A stretch of DNA of 64,000 nt from Heliocidaris erythrogramma (lineage: Eukaryota > Echinodermata > Echinoidea > Camarodonta > Echinometridae). Below the pieces are notes generated by a model, which saw only the letters and a list, made by a program, of their open reading frames with translations, was not told the DNA's origin and searched no databases. The stretch spans positions 59,740,721 to 59,804,720 of the forward strand of contig CM046854.1 in NCBI GenBank assembly GCA_025617745.1, read 5' to 3'. The position numbers and the translations under genes are program-made. The number at the start of each line of letters is the position of its first letter. The stretch's first letter is position 1. Positions 21,430-33,859 of the stretch are shown piece by piece.

Positions 21430-24400
21430 GCATTCTTTATTGCATTCATTCAGTACAAATGAAAAATCATACATCTTCATTTTCAGTTCATGTACATAAC
21501 ATACCATAAGTATTATACGGTCTTCAGTAATACATAATATAATTAAATACATATATAGTACACAGTGCACTCAAATTAATTATACTGAATGAATATTATA
21601 CATTAAAGCCTCCGCTCCCCCTTCAAACAATAAACATACAAACGAGCAAAACGGACAAAAAGAAACTAGGGCAGTCTATAGCGGCAAAGAGCCGCCAACT
21701 CCACACGATCGCGAACCAGGCGGACCCCTCCACTCCTCGCCCATCATGCCCATTGTATGCTTTCGTTTCATGCTTATGTGTGTTACTTTGAAATGTTCCA
21801 ATTTCTTATAGTGCAGTGTCAAAGTATTCCGTTCGGTAGCAATCTTTCTTTCTTGTTGACTTTTAAGCAGTTTTCTCCTATTTCTTCAATACTTAGAGGC
21901 TTCTTTTTCTCCCGACTAAGATATATCAAATATTTAATTAATAAATAACATGATTGATTATTTGCCTATCTTCAGTTGTTTCCTCTAATCTAATGTGAAC
22001 TTCCTTCCAAATCATGTCTTTAAGAATGGGAAGATCTAAGATGTTACTATACGCCGTTCCCATAATTTTGTTACCATTTCACATTCAAAAAATATATGCC
22101 TATAAGTTTCCTCATCTTTACCACAAAATGAGCATTTATCGCTTGATATGAAGTGAAACCTGCAAAAATGATGGTTCACAAAAATAATATTACAGAGCAA
22201 TTTAAATTGAAATTCTCTTCAATTATTATCCAATGTGCTTAATCTACTGAGGACGACAAAAAAAAACCCTTTTCAATTTCTTTTACCGACATATTATATG
22301 ATAATTGTAAAATTGCATGTGATAACTAACAGGAATTTCGGCCATCTTTTGTATGCACGCCCTATACAAATTCTTTGAACAAACTGATTCAAATTGAAAA
22401 GTTTTCTTTGAAAACATAAATTCTATTTTTAGACCGTCAACTGAAGTATATGCTTTCTTAAATCGATTTTCCATTCTTCAGGCGTATCTGCATATATTTC
22501 TTTAATCAATGCTATTTCCTCTTCGTCTAGTCCCATACATCTGAAATAATTGTCTGACTTCAATGTTCCTTCTTCATCTTTTGATGGTACAATTTATATG
22601 TGTTTTTTAAGAAAAGGTTTTCATGAATCAATATGAATTGATATGAAGTGAAACCTGCAAAAATGATGGTTCACAAAAATAATATTACAGAGCAATTTAA
22701 ATTGAAATTCTCTTCAATTATTATCCAATGTGCTTAATCTAGGACGACAAAAAAAAACCCTTTTCAATTTCTTTTACCGACATATTATATGATAATTGTA
22801 AAATTGCATGTGATAACTAACAGGAATTTCGGCCATCTTTTGTATGCACGCCCTATACAAATTCTTTGAACAAACTGATTCAAATTGAAAAGTTTTCTTT
22901 GAAAACATAAATTCTATTTTTAGACCGTCAACTGAAGTATATGCTTTCTTAAATCGATTTTCCATTCTTCAGGCGTATCTGCATATATTTCTTTAATCAA
23001 TGCTATTTCCTCTTCGTCTAGTCCCATACATCTGAAATAATTGTCTGACTTCAATGTTCCTTCTTCATCTTTTGATGGTACAATTTATATGTGTTTTTTA
23101 AGAAAAGGTTTTCATGAAAATATATATTTCCTTTCTTATGAATACACCTATCATTGAAAAAAAATCATTTCTTTTATTAGTTGCATCCTTTTTAATAAAC
23201 GCATTCATATCAAACCAAATATTTAACATTTCCTGGTAGTACTTTGGTAACTGTATGTTGATCATGTTAGGTAAATAATTACAATAGAAAATTAGATTTC
23301 CTCCAAATGGTGTCAGTAAATATTACAGTATATTACTTTTTCCATTTCACTTTCTGGTCTCCATGCAGTTACAAGTCTTTTGATTCACACCATGCACCCT
23401 TTGCACCTTCACAAAAAGTCTAAAGTTAAGCATTTTCAATCTTCCTAATTGTTTATAATCAAGATACAAAGTACTTCTTTTTATCTTGTCCTTCCCTCGC
23501 CTTAGAAAATTAAAGCAGATCTCCTGAATTTCTTTGAAAACCCATTCAGGCGTCGGAGTCAAAGAGCTCACATAAATCAATTTTGAATATGGGTATGTTT
23601 TCAGCAAGTGAATTTTCCCAATCAGAGTGAGATCTCTTTGTTTCCACCAATTTAACAATTTCTTCATTTTGCTCAAAATCTCTTTACAATTCATCGCTTC
23701 AGCAACGTTAGGACCTAATGAAAATTAAATACCTAATATTTTTACAATGTCAACTGCCTTTCCAAAAGGATAAAAAGTTGCAGCACCAACAGATGGCCCC
23801 AGAGGCGAAATAAATGTTTATTTCCATTAATCTGACTTAAGTCCGGATATTTTCCTAAAGCTCTCTATACAAATTGAGTCTATATCTCGTACAAATATTG
23901 TCATATCATCTTCATAAAGGATCTGCTTTATTTCCATTTCACAAACGAGAATACCCTTTACAAAGTTATCTTTTCGAATGCAATGAGTTAGACATTCGAT
24001 AATAAAATGAATAAATAAGGATAGCGGATCTCCTTGTCTTAAACCCCGTTCTACTTTGAAATAACCGGTTGATTTCCCCCCGTTGAAAACACAACTTTGA
24101 GCTTTAATAGTATTTTAAAACCCATTTACTAAACATTGGTCCAAACCCAAAGGAATTGAGCACCTTTTGAAGAAAAGTATGCGAAATTGAATCGAAGGCT
24201 TTTTCAAAGTCTATTGCCGATAGATATCCTGTTTATTAAAATTTGACGTGTGTAAAATCATATCATTGATCAGTCTTATTGCTTCACCAATGTTTCTATC
24301 ATTTAAATAACCTACTTGATCGACTGACACAATATTACACAAAATCGTTTTTAATCTTTTAGAAAGTATCTTTAATTAGTAAGGATCTTGTAATCTACAT

Positions 24401-25545
24401 TGAGTAAGGAGATAGGCCTATAATTACTAATACATTTTGGGTCTTTACTATATAATAATTGCTTGTTTTTGAGAAGGAGATAATAATTTTATAGTATCAT
24501 TAAACGCATTTACGACTAAGTCACCGACTACCTGCCAGAATATAATGTAAAATTCTACATGCAATCCATCATGGGGATTTATTCAACTGCATTTCGTTTA
24601 GAATTTCAATACAATCTCCTTGGTTAATTTTTCCATCATGATTTCTCTGATTTTCGGTTAATTTGGGTAAGCTATTGGGGAAAAAGTTAATGTTCTCACA
24701 TAATCCTACTTCTGAATCAGCATACAATGCTGAATAAAAGTTTCTGATTTCCTGCAAAATATCACTTTCATCATCAATTATATGTTCATTCACGTTTAGC
24801 TCTTTAATAACACTTTTTCCCATTGGAAGCTATTAATTGCTTAAAATATGCCGTTTCCTTTTTTTCCAGTTTCAAACCATGGCGCTCGAGATCTGATGTT
24901 TACCATTTGTGTTAACATAGAAGTTTTATCAATTCACTTTTTTTTCTTTCCAGATTGTCAATCAAACCATTGTCTCTAATATTTGTTGGTAGTTGTAATT
25001 CTTCCTCTAATTTTAATATTTCTTGTTCTAAACTGGCAATTTTTTTCCTTTCTTTCCCTGGCTTTTTTCTTGGAGTATTTTCTTGTAAAACTGCGTATTG
25101 CCATTTTCATTATAAACCCATAATATTCTGCTATCTGTAATCTCTTCAGATAACCTAAGTTCCAAACGTGTTATTTCTTCTTTCATACTTTTAACATAAC
25201 CTTCATCATTACACAAACTGTTTAATTTAAACTTCCAATAACCTGCCTTTATTGTGGGATTAGTAATAGAATTCAATCTAATATTCAGTTTTATTGCTGA
25301 GTGATCAGGTGAAATTGAAGGTAGAATTTTACAGTTCAACACTGTCTCTCCTAAACATTCGGAAATAACCCAGTAATCCAATCTACTTTGCATAGAAGGA
25401 TTTTCTTGGTGATACGATTGTTTCTTAGTGGCATTTCTTAATCGCCATATTATGTCTATTACATTATAGTCAATTAAAAAGTTTTCAAACTTATTACTGA
25501 GCACAGACTGCTTTTTATTCATATTATTTCCCATGTAATCTAGAT
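21430..25545 (-). mobile_element. decayed non-LTR retrotransposon (L1/Tx1-like)
   Basis: The element reads right to left. 25534-25028 holds the C-terminal part of an APE-type endonuclease (SRLDYWVIS, then PDHSAIKLN, then GYWKFKLNSL). 24823-24569 holds the linker before the RT (IRNFYSALYADS ending LNEMQLNKSP). Near 24230-24185 is RT motif A (AIDFEKAFDS). Near 24057-24022 is VERGLRQGDPLS. At 23916-23905 is YEDD in place of the usual YADD. 23694-23347 reads WWKQRDLTLIGKIHLLKTYP. Near 22170-22063 is a zf-RVT finger (CSFCGKDEETYRHIFFECE). Frames shift and stops interrupt (for example directly after NKSP), and the 5' part is missing. AATAAA at the left end fits its 3' terminus. It is not autonomous. 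Confidence 0.85.
22143..23121 (-). repeat. internal 490-bp tandem duplication in the LINE
   Basis: Two nearly identical units start TTGATATGAAGTGAAACCTG at 22143 and 22638. A 4-base gap (CTGA missing in the second) is the main difference. Both encode the same 63-codon piece of the LINE C-terminal region. The duplication arose after insertion. Confidence 0.9.
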
Positions 25546-25559
25546 GTGTACATCTCTAA

Positions 25560-26050
25560 CATTTTTTCATTGTTTTGTTGGTATTTTTTAATAATAATAA
25601 TAATATATATATATATATAGTTTTATATTTTTATTTTTTTTAATTTTATTTATTTATTTATTATTATTATTTTTTTTAATTTTTTTTTTATTTTTTATTT
25701 TTTTTTTTTGGGGTGGGGGGGGGGGGGTTTATAAATAGATGTCTTGACAATATGATGAAACAAAAGTATTTATGTGAAGCACTGTTTATGTTCAGGCACT
25801 GTATGCGTCCATGATAATAATGAACATTATATTATACGGAGAAGAAATATGAATTAACCAAAAAAAATGATTCATGAGATATTACCCCCCCCCAAAAAAA
25901 AAAAATAAATAAAAATAAAATAAAATAAATAAATAATAATAATTATAATAACTAAATAAATAAATGAATAAATAATATTAATAACAATAGTATAATAATA
26001 ATAATAATAATAATTATAAAAACAATAATAATAATAATAATTGTGAATTC
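25560..26050. repeat. AT-rich low-complexity block
   Basis: TTATT/AATAA runs on both sides of a GGGGTGGGG tract, followed by TAATAATAATAAT. It begins directly beyond the truncated 5' end of the LINE. No gene. Confidence 0.85.
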
Positions 26051-26629
26051 ATCTGCCATACATGTAACCGGATTTTTTCCCCCAATGATTAAAATAATTG
26101 TTAAATAATAAATTCCCCTTCATCCTGTGCATTAACAAAGTCAGTCTTCGTATCACTGTAACACCGGGGAAATGTACTTCCCTGTTATCACAATCATGTG
26201 CAAACAGGTAGAGACGGAGCCAGAAAGGGGAATATAAATTTGTTCAATAATGCGAGCAGTCGAATGCTTCATGCTCGGCACCAAGGATCACAAGGTTATA
26301 TTTTTATATTTAGTTTCTTGTCATTGTCCGGGATAAAAAGCAGGAACTGAAACTCAATATTTGGTCCATAAACAGCATATTCATTAAAAATGCTATCTCA
26401 TGATATTAATGAGGAGAGATGACCCGAATTAAGCCCCATCCCCCAGTGGCTTTTTCTCACTAACGCACTAAAAGATTTAACCTTTCATTTTCAGAAGATG
26501 TGCCGAAATATAAAATATCATTATTAATTAATATTTCAAAATTTCTTGAATTCTTTGTATATCCAGAAGTACTATTTCTATTACTTTTTGCTATGTTACT
26601 ATATGATGTATGTTATTTTTCTGATGTTA

Positions 26630-26690
26630 TAGCGCTCTGATCAGTTTTCTGTAAAAGCGCTTAATAAGAAACAGTTATTATTACTATTAT
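26630..26690 (+). repeat. SINE tail fragment
   Basis: TAGCGCTCTGATCAG, then GTAAAAGCGCTTAATAAGAA and a TTATTATTACTATTA run. This resembles the 3' tail of the SINE at 49445. Confidence 0.45.
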
Positions 26691-26765
26691 ATTATCTGTA
26701 TATGGTTTCGAAAACGTGTTTAAATTCAAGTTTGTATTCAAAAAATGCATTAAGAGTAACCCGTG

Positions 26766-26996
26766 GACGAAAGAGAAAGGGGGAGGACATAAAAGAGAGG
26801 GGGGGGGGGGGGGAGGAGGCTGAGAAGGGGGGGGGGGGGGAGGGGAAGGGGGAAGAGAAAGGGGAGCAGAGACGGAGTAATTTAGAAAGGCTTTAAATAG
26901 AGGAGGAAGGAAAACCGAGAAAGAAAGAGAAAGAGAGAGAGAAAGAGAAAGAAAGACAGAGAGAGGAAGAGAAAGAGACAGAGAGAGAGAAAGAGA

Positions 26997-27027
<31 letters not shown>

Positions 27028-27110
27028 GGGAGAGAGAAAGAGAGAGGGAGAGAGAGAGAGAAAAAAAAAAGAGAGGGAGGGAGAGTGAGAGAGATAGAGG
27101 TTTGTCATTT
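26766..27110. repeat. GA-rich polypurine tract
   Basis: About 340 bp of almost pure purine on the + strand, including GGGG-rich and AGAGAG parts. A second polypurine tract is at about 27345-27435. Long open frames across them (LSLSLS on the minus strand) are composition artefacts. Confidence 0.9.
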
Positions 27111-27344
27111 TCCAGACGCCTTTTTGGTCAAATACTAGTGAAAATGGGGCCCACATTAATTCTCTTTTGTGTATTCAAGGTTTTAACTCCCGCCTAATAA
27201 AAAAAGTTTAAAAGAGTTGATGATGACTGACATACGTATACAGGAAAGAGAAAATACGAAAGGAATATGAAAGAGATCTGAAACATGAAAGCCCAAATTA
27301 AGAATTAAAATGTGATTTGAAAATGACAGCAAGAGAAGTGAAGA

Positions 27345-27435
27345 GTGAGGGGCGAGAGGGGGAGAGAGAGGGGAGAGAGAGAGAGAGAGGGGGGAGAGGG
27401 GGAGAGAGAGGGAGAGAGAGAGAGAGAGAGAGATG
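27345..27435. repeat. second GA-rich polypurine tract
   Basis: AGAGAG/GGGGAGAG low-complexity purine run. No gene is seen between 27110 and 28180 apart from such tracts. Confidence 0.85.
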
Positions 27436-28181
27436 AGAGATAGAGAAGACAGAGAAGGCAGAGGTATGAGCAATACCAACAAAAAGGGCAACAATGATCT
27501 GATTTAGTAATGGGGAGGGGGCAAACAGAAGCAAAATATTGATTTGAAGCACCAACACCAAGGATATATATACAGTGTACATGCCATCCTGTAATCACTT
27601 GAATCCTCTTGCCCACAGACAAAGAAAAAATACATACGAGGGCAAAGCAATACATACACATGAAAATCCCCAATCACTAATATACACAGGCACACTCAAA
27701 GAACAAAAGCACAATACGTCGTCATACATTTTTTTAATGAATGATGGGAGGAGAAAAACGCATGATACATAAAATACATCCTGTTATTGATACACTGTTC
27801 CAAACAGGACCAAGACCATTTACTTGTTGCCTATGGAACCGGGCTATCCCTGTATAAAGCATATGGAAATTCGAGAACTCAGAGGCTATGGGTTAACTTG
27901 TAAAAATGTTGTAAAAAGCAAAGACAAGGGAGAGAAAGGGAATAACACTTATGAAGGAGGTGTATGAAACATGATAGGCCTATAAATGTGGTCTGAAAGA
28001 CAAGAGGGTACTTTTCGATTTTATCAACTCAGAAAGAGGGGCACAATTTAAATCATTATGGATATGAATACTGGGGGTTGCCCCCCCCCCCCCCCCCCCT
28101 CGCCTCATTCACACAAACACCCCACATCTCCACCTGCAGTTTAGAGCTCTCTATTATATCTTTCTTTCTTTTTAAAACTTC

Positions 28182-28918
28182 TTTAACCCTAAAAAGACTG
28201 GGTATTTTGGAGGCTGGAAAAACTGGGGGGGGGGGGGGGGGGGCTGTTGATTGTCCGATTGCAACCGAATTTGGCATACACATAGTTCATTATGTTTTCT
28301 ACATGAATGCATAGTCAATTTAATCTTATTATTAATTTTTTTTTTTTAATATTTACATGTAGGTGTTCATTATAGTTGAGATATCCCTGTTCAAGGTTCA
28401 AGGTTGTTATATGTGAGAAGCTGTTTCATGTTTGAATTATGTGATACACTTATGCAAATGAGTAATTAATGAATATGCATATTACTAATTAAGTACACGT
28501 TATATAGGCAAATGTAATGCATTATTTCTTTATGCATTTCTTTGTTCTTCATTTCTTATGTATTTCATTGTTTTATGATCTAGAAGAGTTATTTGTATTC
28601 ACAAATGACAGTAACTAACAAGAATCCAATGAAAATATAGTTTGAAAACAGTATCTGTAATATTCATTCCAGTCCCCATTGACTTTACACACAAACGATT
28701 GCAAAATAACGAATTTTTCTTGACATGCCTTGTGAAAACATGACGTAACTCTGTTATCGTACACGCGGGGCATGCAAATTTGGTATCACAAGTTGCGCAA
28801 AACTCTAAAGAAAAAAGTCATGAAACAGCAGCGCGAAATCTTTAAGTGTTACAAAATAATCGCAGTTTATGTCGAGGGGGGGGGGCCTTTTAGGCCCCCC
28901 AGTCTTTTTAGGGTTAAA
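28182..28918. repeat. 737-bp inverted-repeat element with poly-G/C ends
   Basis: TTTAACCCTAAAAAGACTGG at the left end is inverted at the right end (CCAGTCTTTTTAGGGTTAAA). Long G tracts lie just inside (28226-28243 and 28875-28885), and a poly-C run (28081-28099) lies just outside. It has no coding capacity and is probably a non-autonomous DNA transposon. Confidence 0.65.
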
Positions 28919-30444
28919 CAACAGATGCTTATAATAAATAGTGGTCACCCAAGATATTTGCAATATAATGGAAGTTTTTTTCAGTTAATATCAAAGAAAA
29001 TTGTCGTACAGAACAAATACGGCAGCATGATGTTACATACAGCTCTCCACAATACATGCTCAAAATGCAACAAATTTACAAATTTCTCTTGTTTCTATTG
29101 CTTGATAGCATTTATTTACAAAAATATGATTCATCTTACAATTTCAAATGAAGCAGCATGTGAGTTGTTTTTAAAAAGATATGTCCAACTAATTGAAGAT
29201 ACATATGTACATTCCATGGACATCACATTTTAATCTTAAAGGCACTCTGATGATTCATCATGGAGAACCCCCAAATGTCCATTCCGCCACGCCTGATGCT
29301 TTGAGACAAAAAATGAGTTGAGTTGATGGATAACTCCAAGATTTTATGCAATAATAACAACTCTGCAATACTTCATTCAATATTCTGCTGCCTTTTAGCC
29401 ACATGTTAATGTAAACAAATATTGAGAAAACTCTTTACGAATCTCACCATGAACCAAAATTGTCTCCTTAAGTCAAACCAATTTTTTTGTCCCTCTTTTA
29501 ATTGTATTGTCCTGTCCTGTCCAGTCCTGTCTCGTCCTTTCCTATCCTGTTGCATTCTGATCTCATTGTCAATTGTCTTGCGTCATGTTTCTGTTGGTGA
29601 ATATATATCCTTAATCAGTAGTTTATATTAATACATACAATTACTGAAGTTGTAGTTTAGATATAATAGTCTTTTTTTATTAGGTTTAGTATTAAAGGTA
29701 ATATTATTCAGAGGGTTCCACAATCTACAAGCAATGCTTTTCAGTGGATCCCTCCATTTCTTCAGAAAATTTTCAACAGGATACAATCTTTTGATTTCTT
29801 GTACAATAATTCTACATACTGAATTTCGTGATGTCAACAAAAAGTCATTCTCGTATCTTATTCTGTTATATACTTTATAAAATATTGTATGATTCTGATG
29901 AAATGAAAAATTGAATTGAATTGAATTGAATTATGCAAAATATGTATAATTTACATTTCCTAAGTCAAATTTTGCATTTAAGTCAAACCTTTTTGTGTGG
30001 TCCTAACAGATTCGACTTATGGAAAGTTAACTGTACATTCACTCCAGCCCTTACACAGATGCAGCAATTTACTCATATTTGTAGGACCATGTTAAAGTTA
30101 TCCCAGATAAGCTTGTACAACACATGGCTATACTGGGGTGATTTAGTGCAATAGGCAAGAACATGTACAAACAATGAGTTGGTGATTCACAGGAGTAAAC
30201 TTGCCAGTTATTTCGATACAAAAACCAGCCTGAAAATGACACATGATTAAGTCGATAGAGATTCAATCAGAGGCATGATAGTGAATTAGGTTTGTAACCT
30301 AATTTGTGCCGATTATACTGGCGCAGTTATCTCTGCCACAGGCTCACACATGGATAGTTACATGGACTCTGGTCTCTTTCAGCAAACATCGTAGAGATGA
30401 ACTCTGTTGCTGTGCCCTTGAGTGTATGGTACAAATGCTTTCTT
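28919..30444. other. gene-poor DNA downstream of TEN1
   Basis: AT-rich with no gene I can support. At 29840-29628 a minus-strand frame (containing RLWNPLNNITFN) loosely recalls the C-terminal tail of CR1-like LINEs, and TTGAA repeats sit beside it at 29911-29932. AATAAA on the minus strand at 29681-29676 is a possible poly(A) signal for TEN1. Confidence 0.35.
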
Positions 30445-32282
30445 TCATGTAGAAACAGATGCAGACGATGACCCTTTCGATGCCAAGAATTTCCTCTGAA
30501 CATCACAAGCATTATAGTACATGGTCGAATCAATCCCATCCACGCATCGGACAACCCTGGCATGGACGACCATGTCAGCTTCACTCTCCATCTCTGAAGG
30601 CATTTCACCAATGAACTGGAACATGGATCCAATCCTGGACTGAAATGGCTCGATGAAACGGGTGTTGACTTGGAGATGATGGGTCGAGTTGCGGTCAGAG
30701 GCGGTTATGGTAGCAAGTTGCTTGATGGCATCGTACTGAGTGAGCCTGTACATGTAATATAAAATACACAATCATTGAGTGAATACCATATGAACTTCTT
30801 TCCAGAGATTCACCGCATATACTTCTCGATCGGGCAAACGCTGACCTCCCTTGACACCCAGCGATATACGTCATGCACGAGTCCTCGGGTGCGTTCATTT
30901 TATAAAAAGGGGGTTTATTTGCACTTTGAGAGGCGTTGTAGTTACCACCTCCAAAACAAACATCTTCACAATAGTCCATCACGGCTCTTGACATTTTCAT
31001 TCGTTTCTTATATCATTCTCCTTTCTATCTTACTTGTATAGGCCTATCTCACAATCTATTATCATTGTTAGACAAATTATTTTTCCTTGTATACAAATCG
31101 AGTTACCCCATGATAGAATGGCACAATCCAATAGACATTAGTCTGTTTGTGAATAATGTGACAACAAATAAGAGGCTACATGTACATGTATTTCTGAATG
31201 AACAGCAAAAGGCACCAAATTCCCATCAACCAATCAGAATTATGTTTAGATCACTAGTTAGTTAGAGGATGTCATTAGCCACAATTTGGTATGTGAAATG
31301 GTTCAATAGATCATCTTGTTCGGAATTCCCATTCGATTGAATGAGGCAATGTAATGTCAAAGTAGGGGAAAATGCTCTCACAGCCATAGGGAAAGGTCTA
31401 ATTTGAACGTTAAACTCTTCTTTTTAAACCAAAATGTGCAGTAGTTTCCTCACAAGTAATCTACATGTACATACTAGGAAAAAGTGTGAAAATTATTTTT
31501 ATGGATAGTGTCACAAACTGAGGCAAGTTTTCCCGTGTTAAACATGTTAAAGGACGCGGTGCGAAGTGCGCTGAGCAAATGCACTATAGTCTATAGTTTT
31601 TCATATGAATAGTCTAGGTGCTTTATATATTTTATGAGCTTGTGAAGCATAGAAATCATTCTTCTCTCTCCCTCTCTTCTTTCTTTTCTTCTTCTCCTCC
31701 TCCTCCTCCTCCTCCTCCTCCTCCTCCTCCTCCTCCTCCTCCTCCTCCTCCTCCTTCTTCTTCTTCTTCTTCTTCTTCTTCTTCTTCTTCTTCTTCTTCT
31801 TCTTCTTCTTCTTCTTCTTCTTCTTCTTCTTCTTCTTCTTCTTCTTCTTCTTCTTCTTCTTCTTCTTCTTCTTCTTCTTCTTCTTCTTCTTCTTCTTCTT
31901 CTTCTTCTTCTTCTTCTTCTTCTTCTTCTTCTTCTTCTTCTTCTTCTCCTCCTTCTCCTTCTCCTTCTCCTTCTCCTTCTGTACAAAAAGGTAACATCAG
32001 TAATAGTGCAGTAACGACAACCAAACACCACGGATACGGGATAGCTATTTTCAAGACACAATATATCCAATAACAATACATTACTTTGAGCATATGGGAC
32101 TGAAATTTGCACTATTTTTTTTTTTAGTCTTATCAAACTTTCTCCAAAACGATAATCCCTCACTTAACCCAAACTCACTTTCCCATAACTCTGACAGATT
32201 TTCCGGCCATCAGAAGTGCTCCCCGATCGTGAATTTCACTCAAACGAAGAATTTCACCGTGCGGAGGCAAATTACCCGCCAT
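30445..32282 (-). CDS. TEN1: TEN1, CST complex subunit
   Basis: Two coding exons join in phase: 32282-32179 (MAGNLPPHGEIL to VRVMG plus two bases) and 30745-30445 (LTQYDAIKQLATITASD to a TGA stop). They give 134 residues; the human protein has about 123. The junction has donor GTGAGT and acceptor TGTACAG. Family landmarks of this single OB-fold protein are VRVMGKL.QYDAI (human LRTFGRLCLYDMI), RFIEPFQSRIGSMFQFIGEM (human KLVEPFHAQVGSLYIVLGEL) and VVHARVVRCVDGID (human VVKARVLTCVEGMN). With STN1 and CTC1 it binds single-stranded telomeric DNA and helps DNA polymerase alpha fill in the C-strand. The gene is tail-to-tail with the IkB-zeta-like gene. Its single 1.43-kb intron contains a long GAA/GGA tract. 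Confidence 0.88.
31694..31980. repeat. TCC(~20)-TTC(~64) triplet tract in TEN1 intron
   Basis: About 60 bp of TCC repeats are followed by about 194 bp of uninterrupted TTC and then mixed TCC/TTC to 31980. On the TEN1 sense strand this is GAA/GGA. Pure polypurine-polypyrimidine mirror repeats of this kind can form triplex DNA. Long reading frames of poly-Arg, poly-Glu or poly-Ser across it are artefacts. Confidence 0.95.
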
Positions 32283-32878
32283 GTTTTCGCTCTCATGTGT
32301 TTTCTTCTTCACCAGGCAGCATGCAAAAATATGCAACGCAGCATCCATGATCCATCGATCGCATCCAGGCCCAGGCCGCCGCCGCGATGCGACCACCATA
32401 CATTTTCCGTCTTTGTCTATCATGATAATATAATGCATATGGTACGGTTAATTTCCTACACCCACTCGTGACCACGCCCACGGCAATCATGTTGTTCTGC
32501 TCAGGTAAGTTTGGTCTTTGGAGAGATACGGGATGACCATCAGAGAGAAGAGATTTTGTTTGGTCAACAAATTCAAATGATGAAATCGAATATTGTTTTT
32601 AAGCTATTGATGTACCTTTTCACATTTCATGATTATATTAGGGAGGTGGGGTGGAACCTCCCTGATTTTTATAGGCCTATCAATCAATAAATAGTCATAA
32701 TGACTAAAAAATAATCAGTGAATGAATGCCAGCAATTTAACATTAACAATTTTGACCTAGTCAATAATTTTGATGGATAGAAAGTCGTCATCAATATTGC
32801 TTTTGTTTTTGTATGTTTTTTATTTCTTTTTTATTCAAAAACTTTCATTGGTTGTTTGGTTGGTTGGTTGGTGTATAG

Positions 32879-33042
32879 CAGGGGCCGCGGAACGTCTTGG
32901 AAAGTGGAGGGGCTGAGTGGGGGGGGGGGGGGGGCTGCGTGTTTACCACATTTTTTGCACTGCCATACGTTTGCACGTATTTACTGAAAAAAGTGGGGGG
33001 GGGGGGCTGTAGCCCCCTAGCCCCCCGGTTCCGCGGTCCCTG
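32879..33042. repeat. MITE with CAGGGGCCGCGGAAC ends
   Basis: CAGGGGCCGCGGAAC is inverted at the right end (GTTCCGCGGTCCCTG). TATAG flanks both sides as a likely target duplication. Inside are two poly-G tracts (32921 and 32996). A (TTGG)n run lies just before. It sits 0.6 kb upstream of the TEN1 start. Confidence 0.75.
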
Positions 33043-33270
33043 TATAGGCCTACAAGAAAAATACAAAGCTTCTACCAAACTTAACGAGAGAGAACTTAAA
33101 CCACATGTTCAGACTGAATTTGCGTTGCCCTTGATATGAAAGTAAAACCACCACAGGGCGTACTCCGGGGGCGTACTTAAGCTAATTATAGCATTCAATT
33201 TAAACAGTGTCATAACATTAACAATTGCTCAGCGGGCAAGCTTTTGTTCTGTTTGTAGCTTTTTATTTTG

Positions 33271-33859
33271 TTAAAGGAAAAACCAACCTTAATGGCAATT
33301 TGCTCTGAAAGAAAGAGGAAAAATCAGAGAAGCAGACTGGGGAAAGTTTGAAAGAAATCGGACAAGCAATAAGAAAGTTATGAATTTTTGAAAGTTGTAA
33401 TCACTACACATATGGGAATTTCAAATTGGCCGTAAATGTAATGTCGCTGTGATGTAGCTGTGGACAACTCCCTCAATCGCTCCAACACAGTACAAAATGA
33501 CTAAAATGTCACCTTTTTTCAAAATATGTTACTCGGCAGGATATTTTTCTTTCATCAGGACCTATAACAATATGTAATCTCTATATATTTTGAGTACTGC
33601 CCCAAGGGTAAAAGCCCCTCGAGGAAAACCACAAATTAATATTTTTGTGTACAACAAATAGGAGAGTTGTCCACAAAAATGTCACAATCGACTCACCAAA
33701 TTGCCAATTTGAGATTCGCATAGATGTAGTGATCTCATTTTTCAAACATCCATAACTTTCTTAATCCTTGTCCGATTTCTTCCAAACTTTCACCATCCCA
33801 TTTTTATTTTTCTCCTTTCATACAAATCATCTTATTACCAAGGTTGGATTGCCCTTTAA
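33271..33859. repeat. MITE family F, second copy
   Basis: The left end TTAAAGGAAAAACCAACCTT is inverted at the right end (AAGGTTGGATTGCCCTTTAA). Inner arms pair over much of their length (AAGAAAGTTATGAATTTTTG against CATAACTTTCTT). Total length 589 bp, comparable with 15418-15954. Confidence 0.7.

Noticed and set aside
28772..29233. 153-codon + strand frame
   Set aside because: AT-rich composition, overlaps the right end of an inverted-repeat element, and resembles no family.
30695..31000. Frame overlapping the TEN1 second exon, considered as its N-terminus
   Set aside because: It does not resemble TEN1. The exon at 32282-32179 matches the family and joins in phase with proper splice sites.
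31591..32163. Very long poly-Arg, poly-Glu and poly-Ser/Pro reading frames
   Set aside because: They are translations of an uninterrupted TCC/TTC triplet tract, open in every frame, inside the TEN1 intron.
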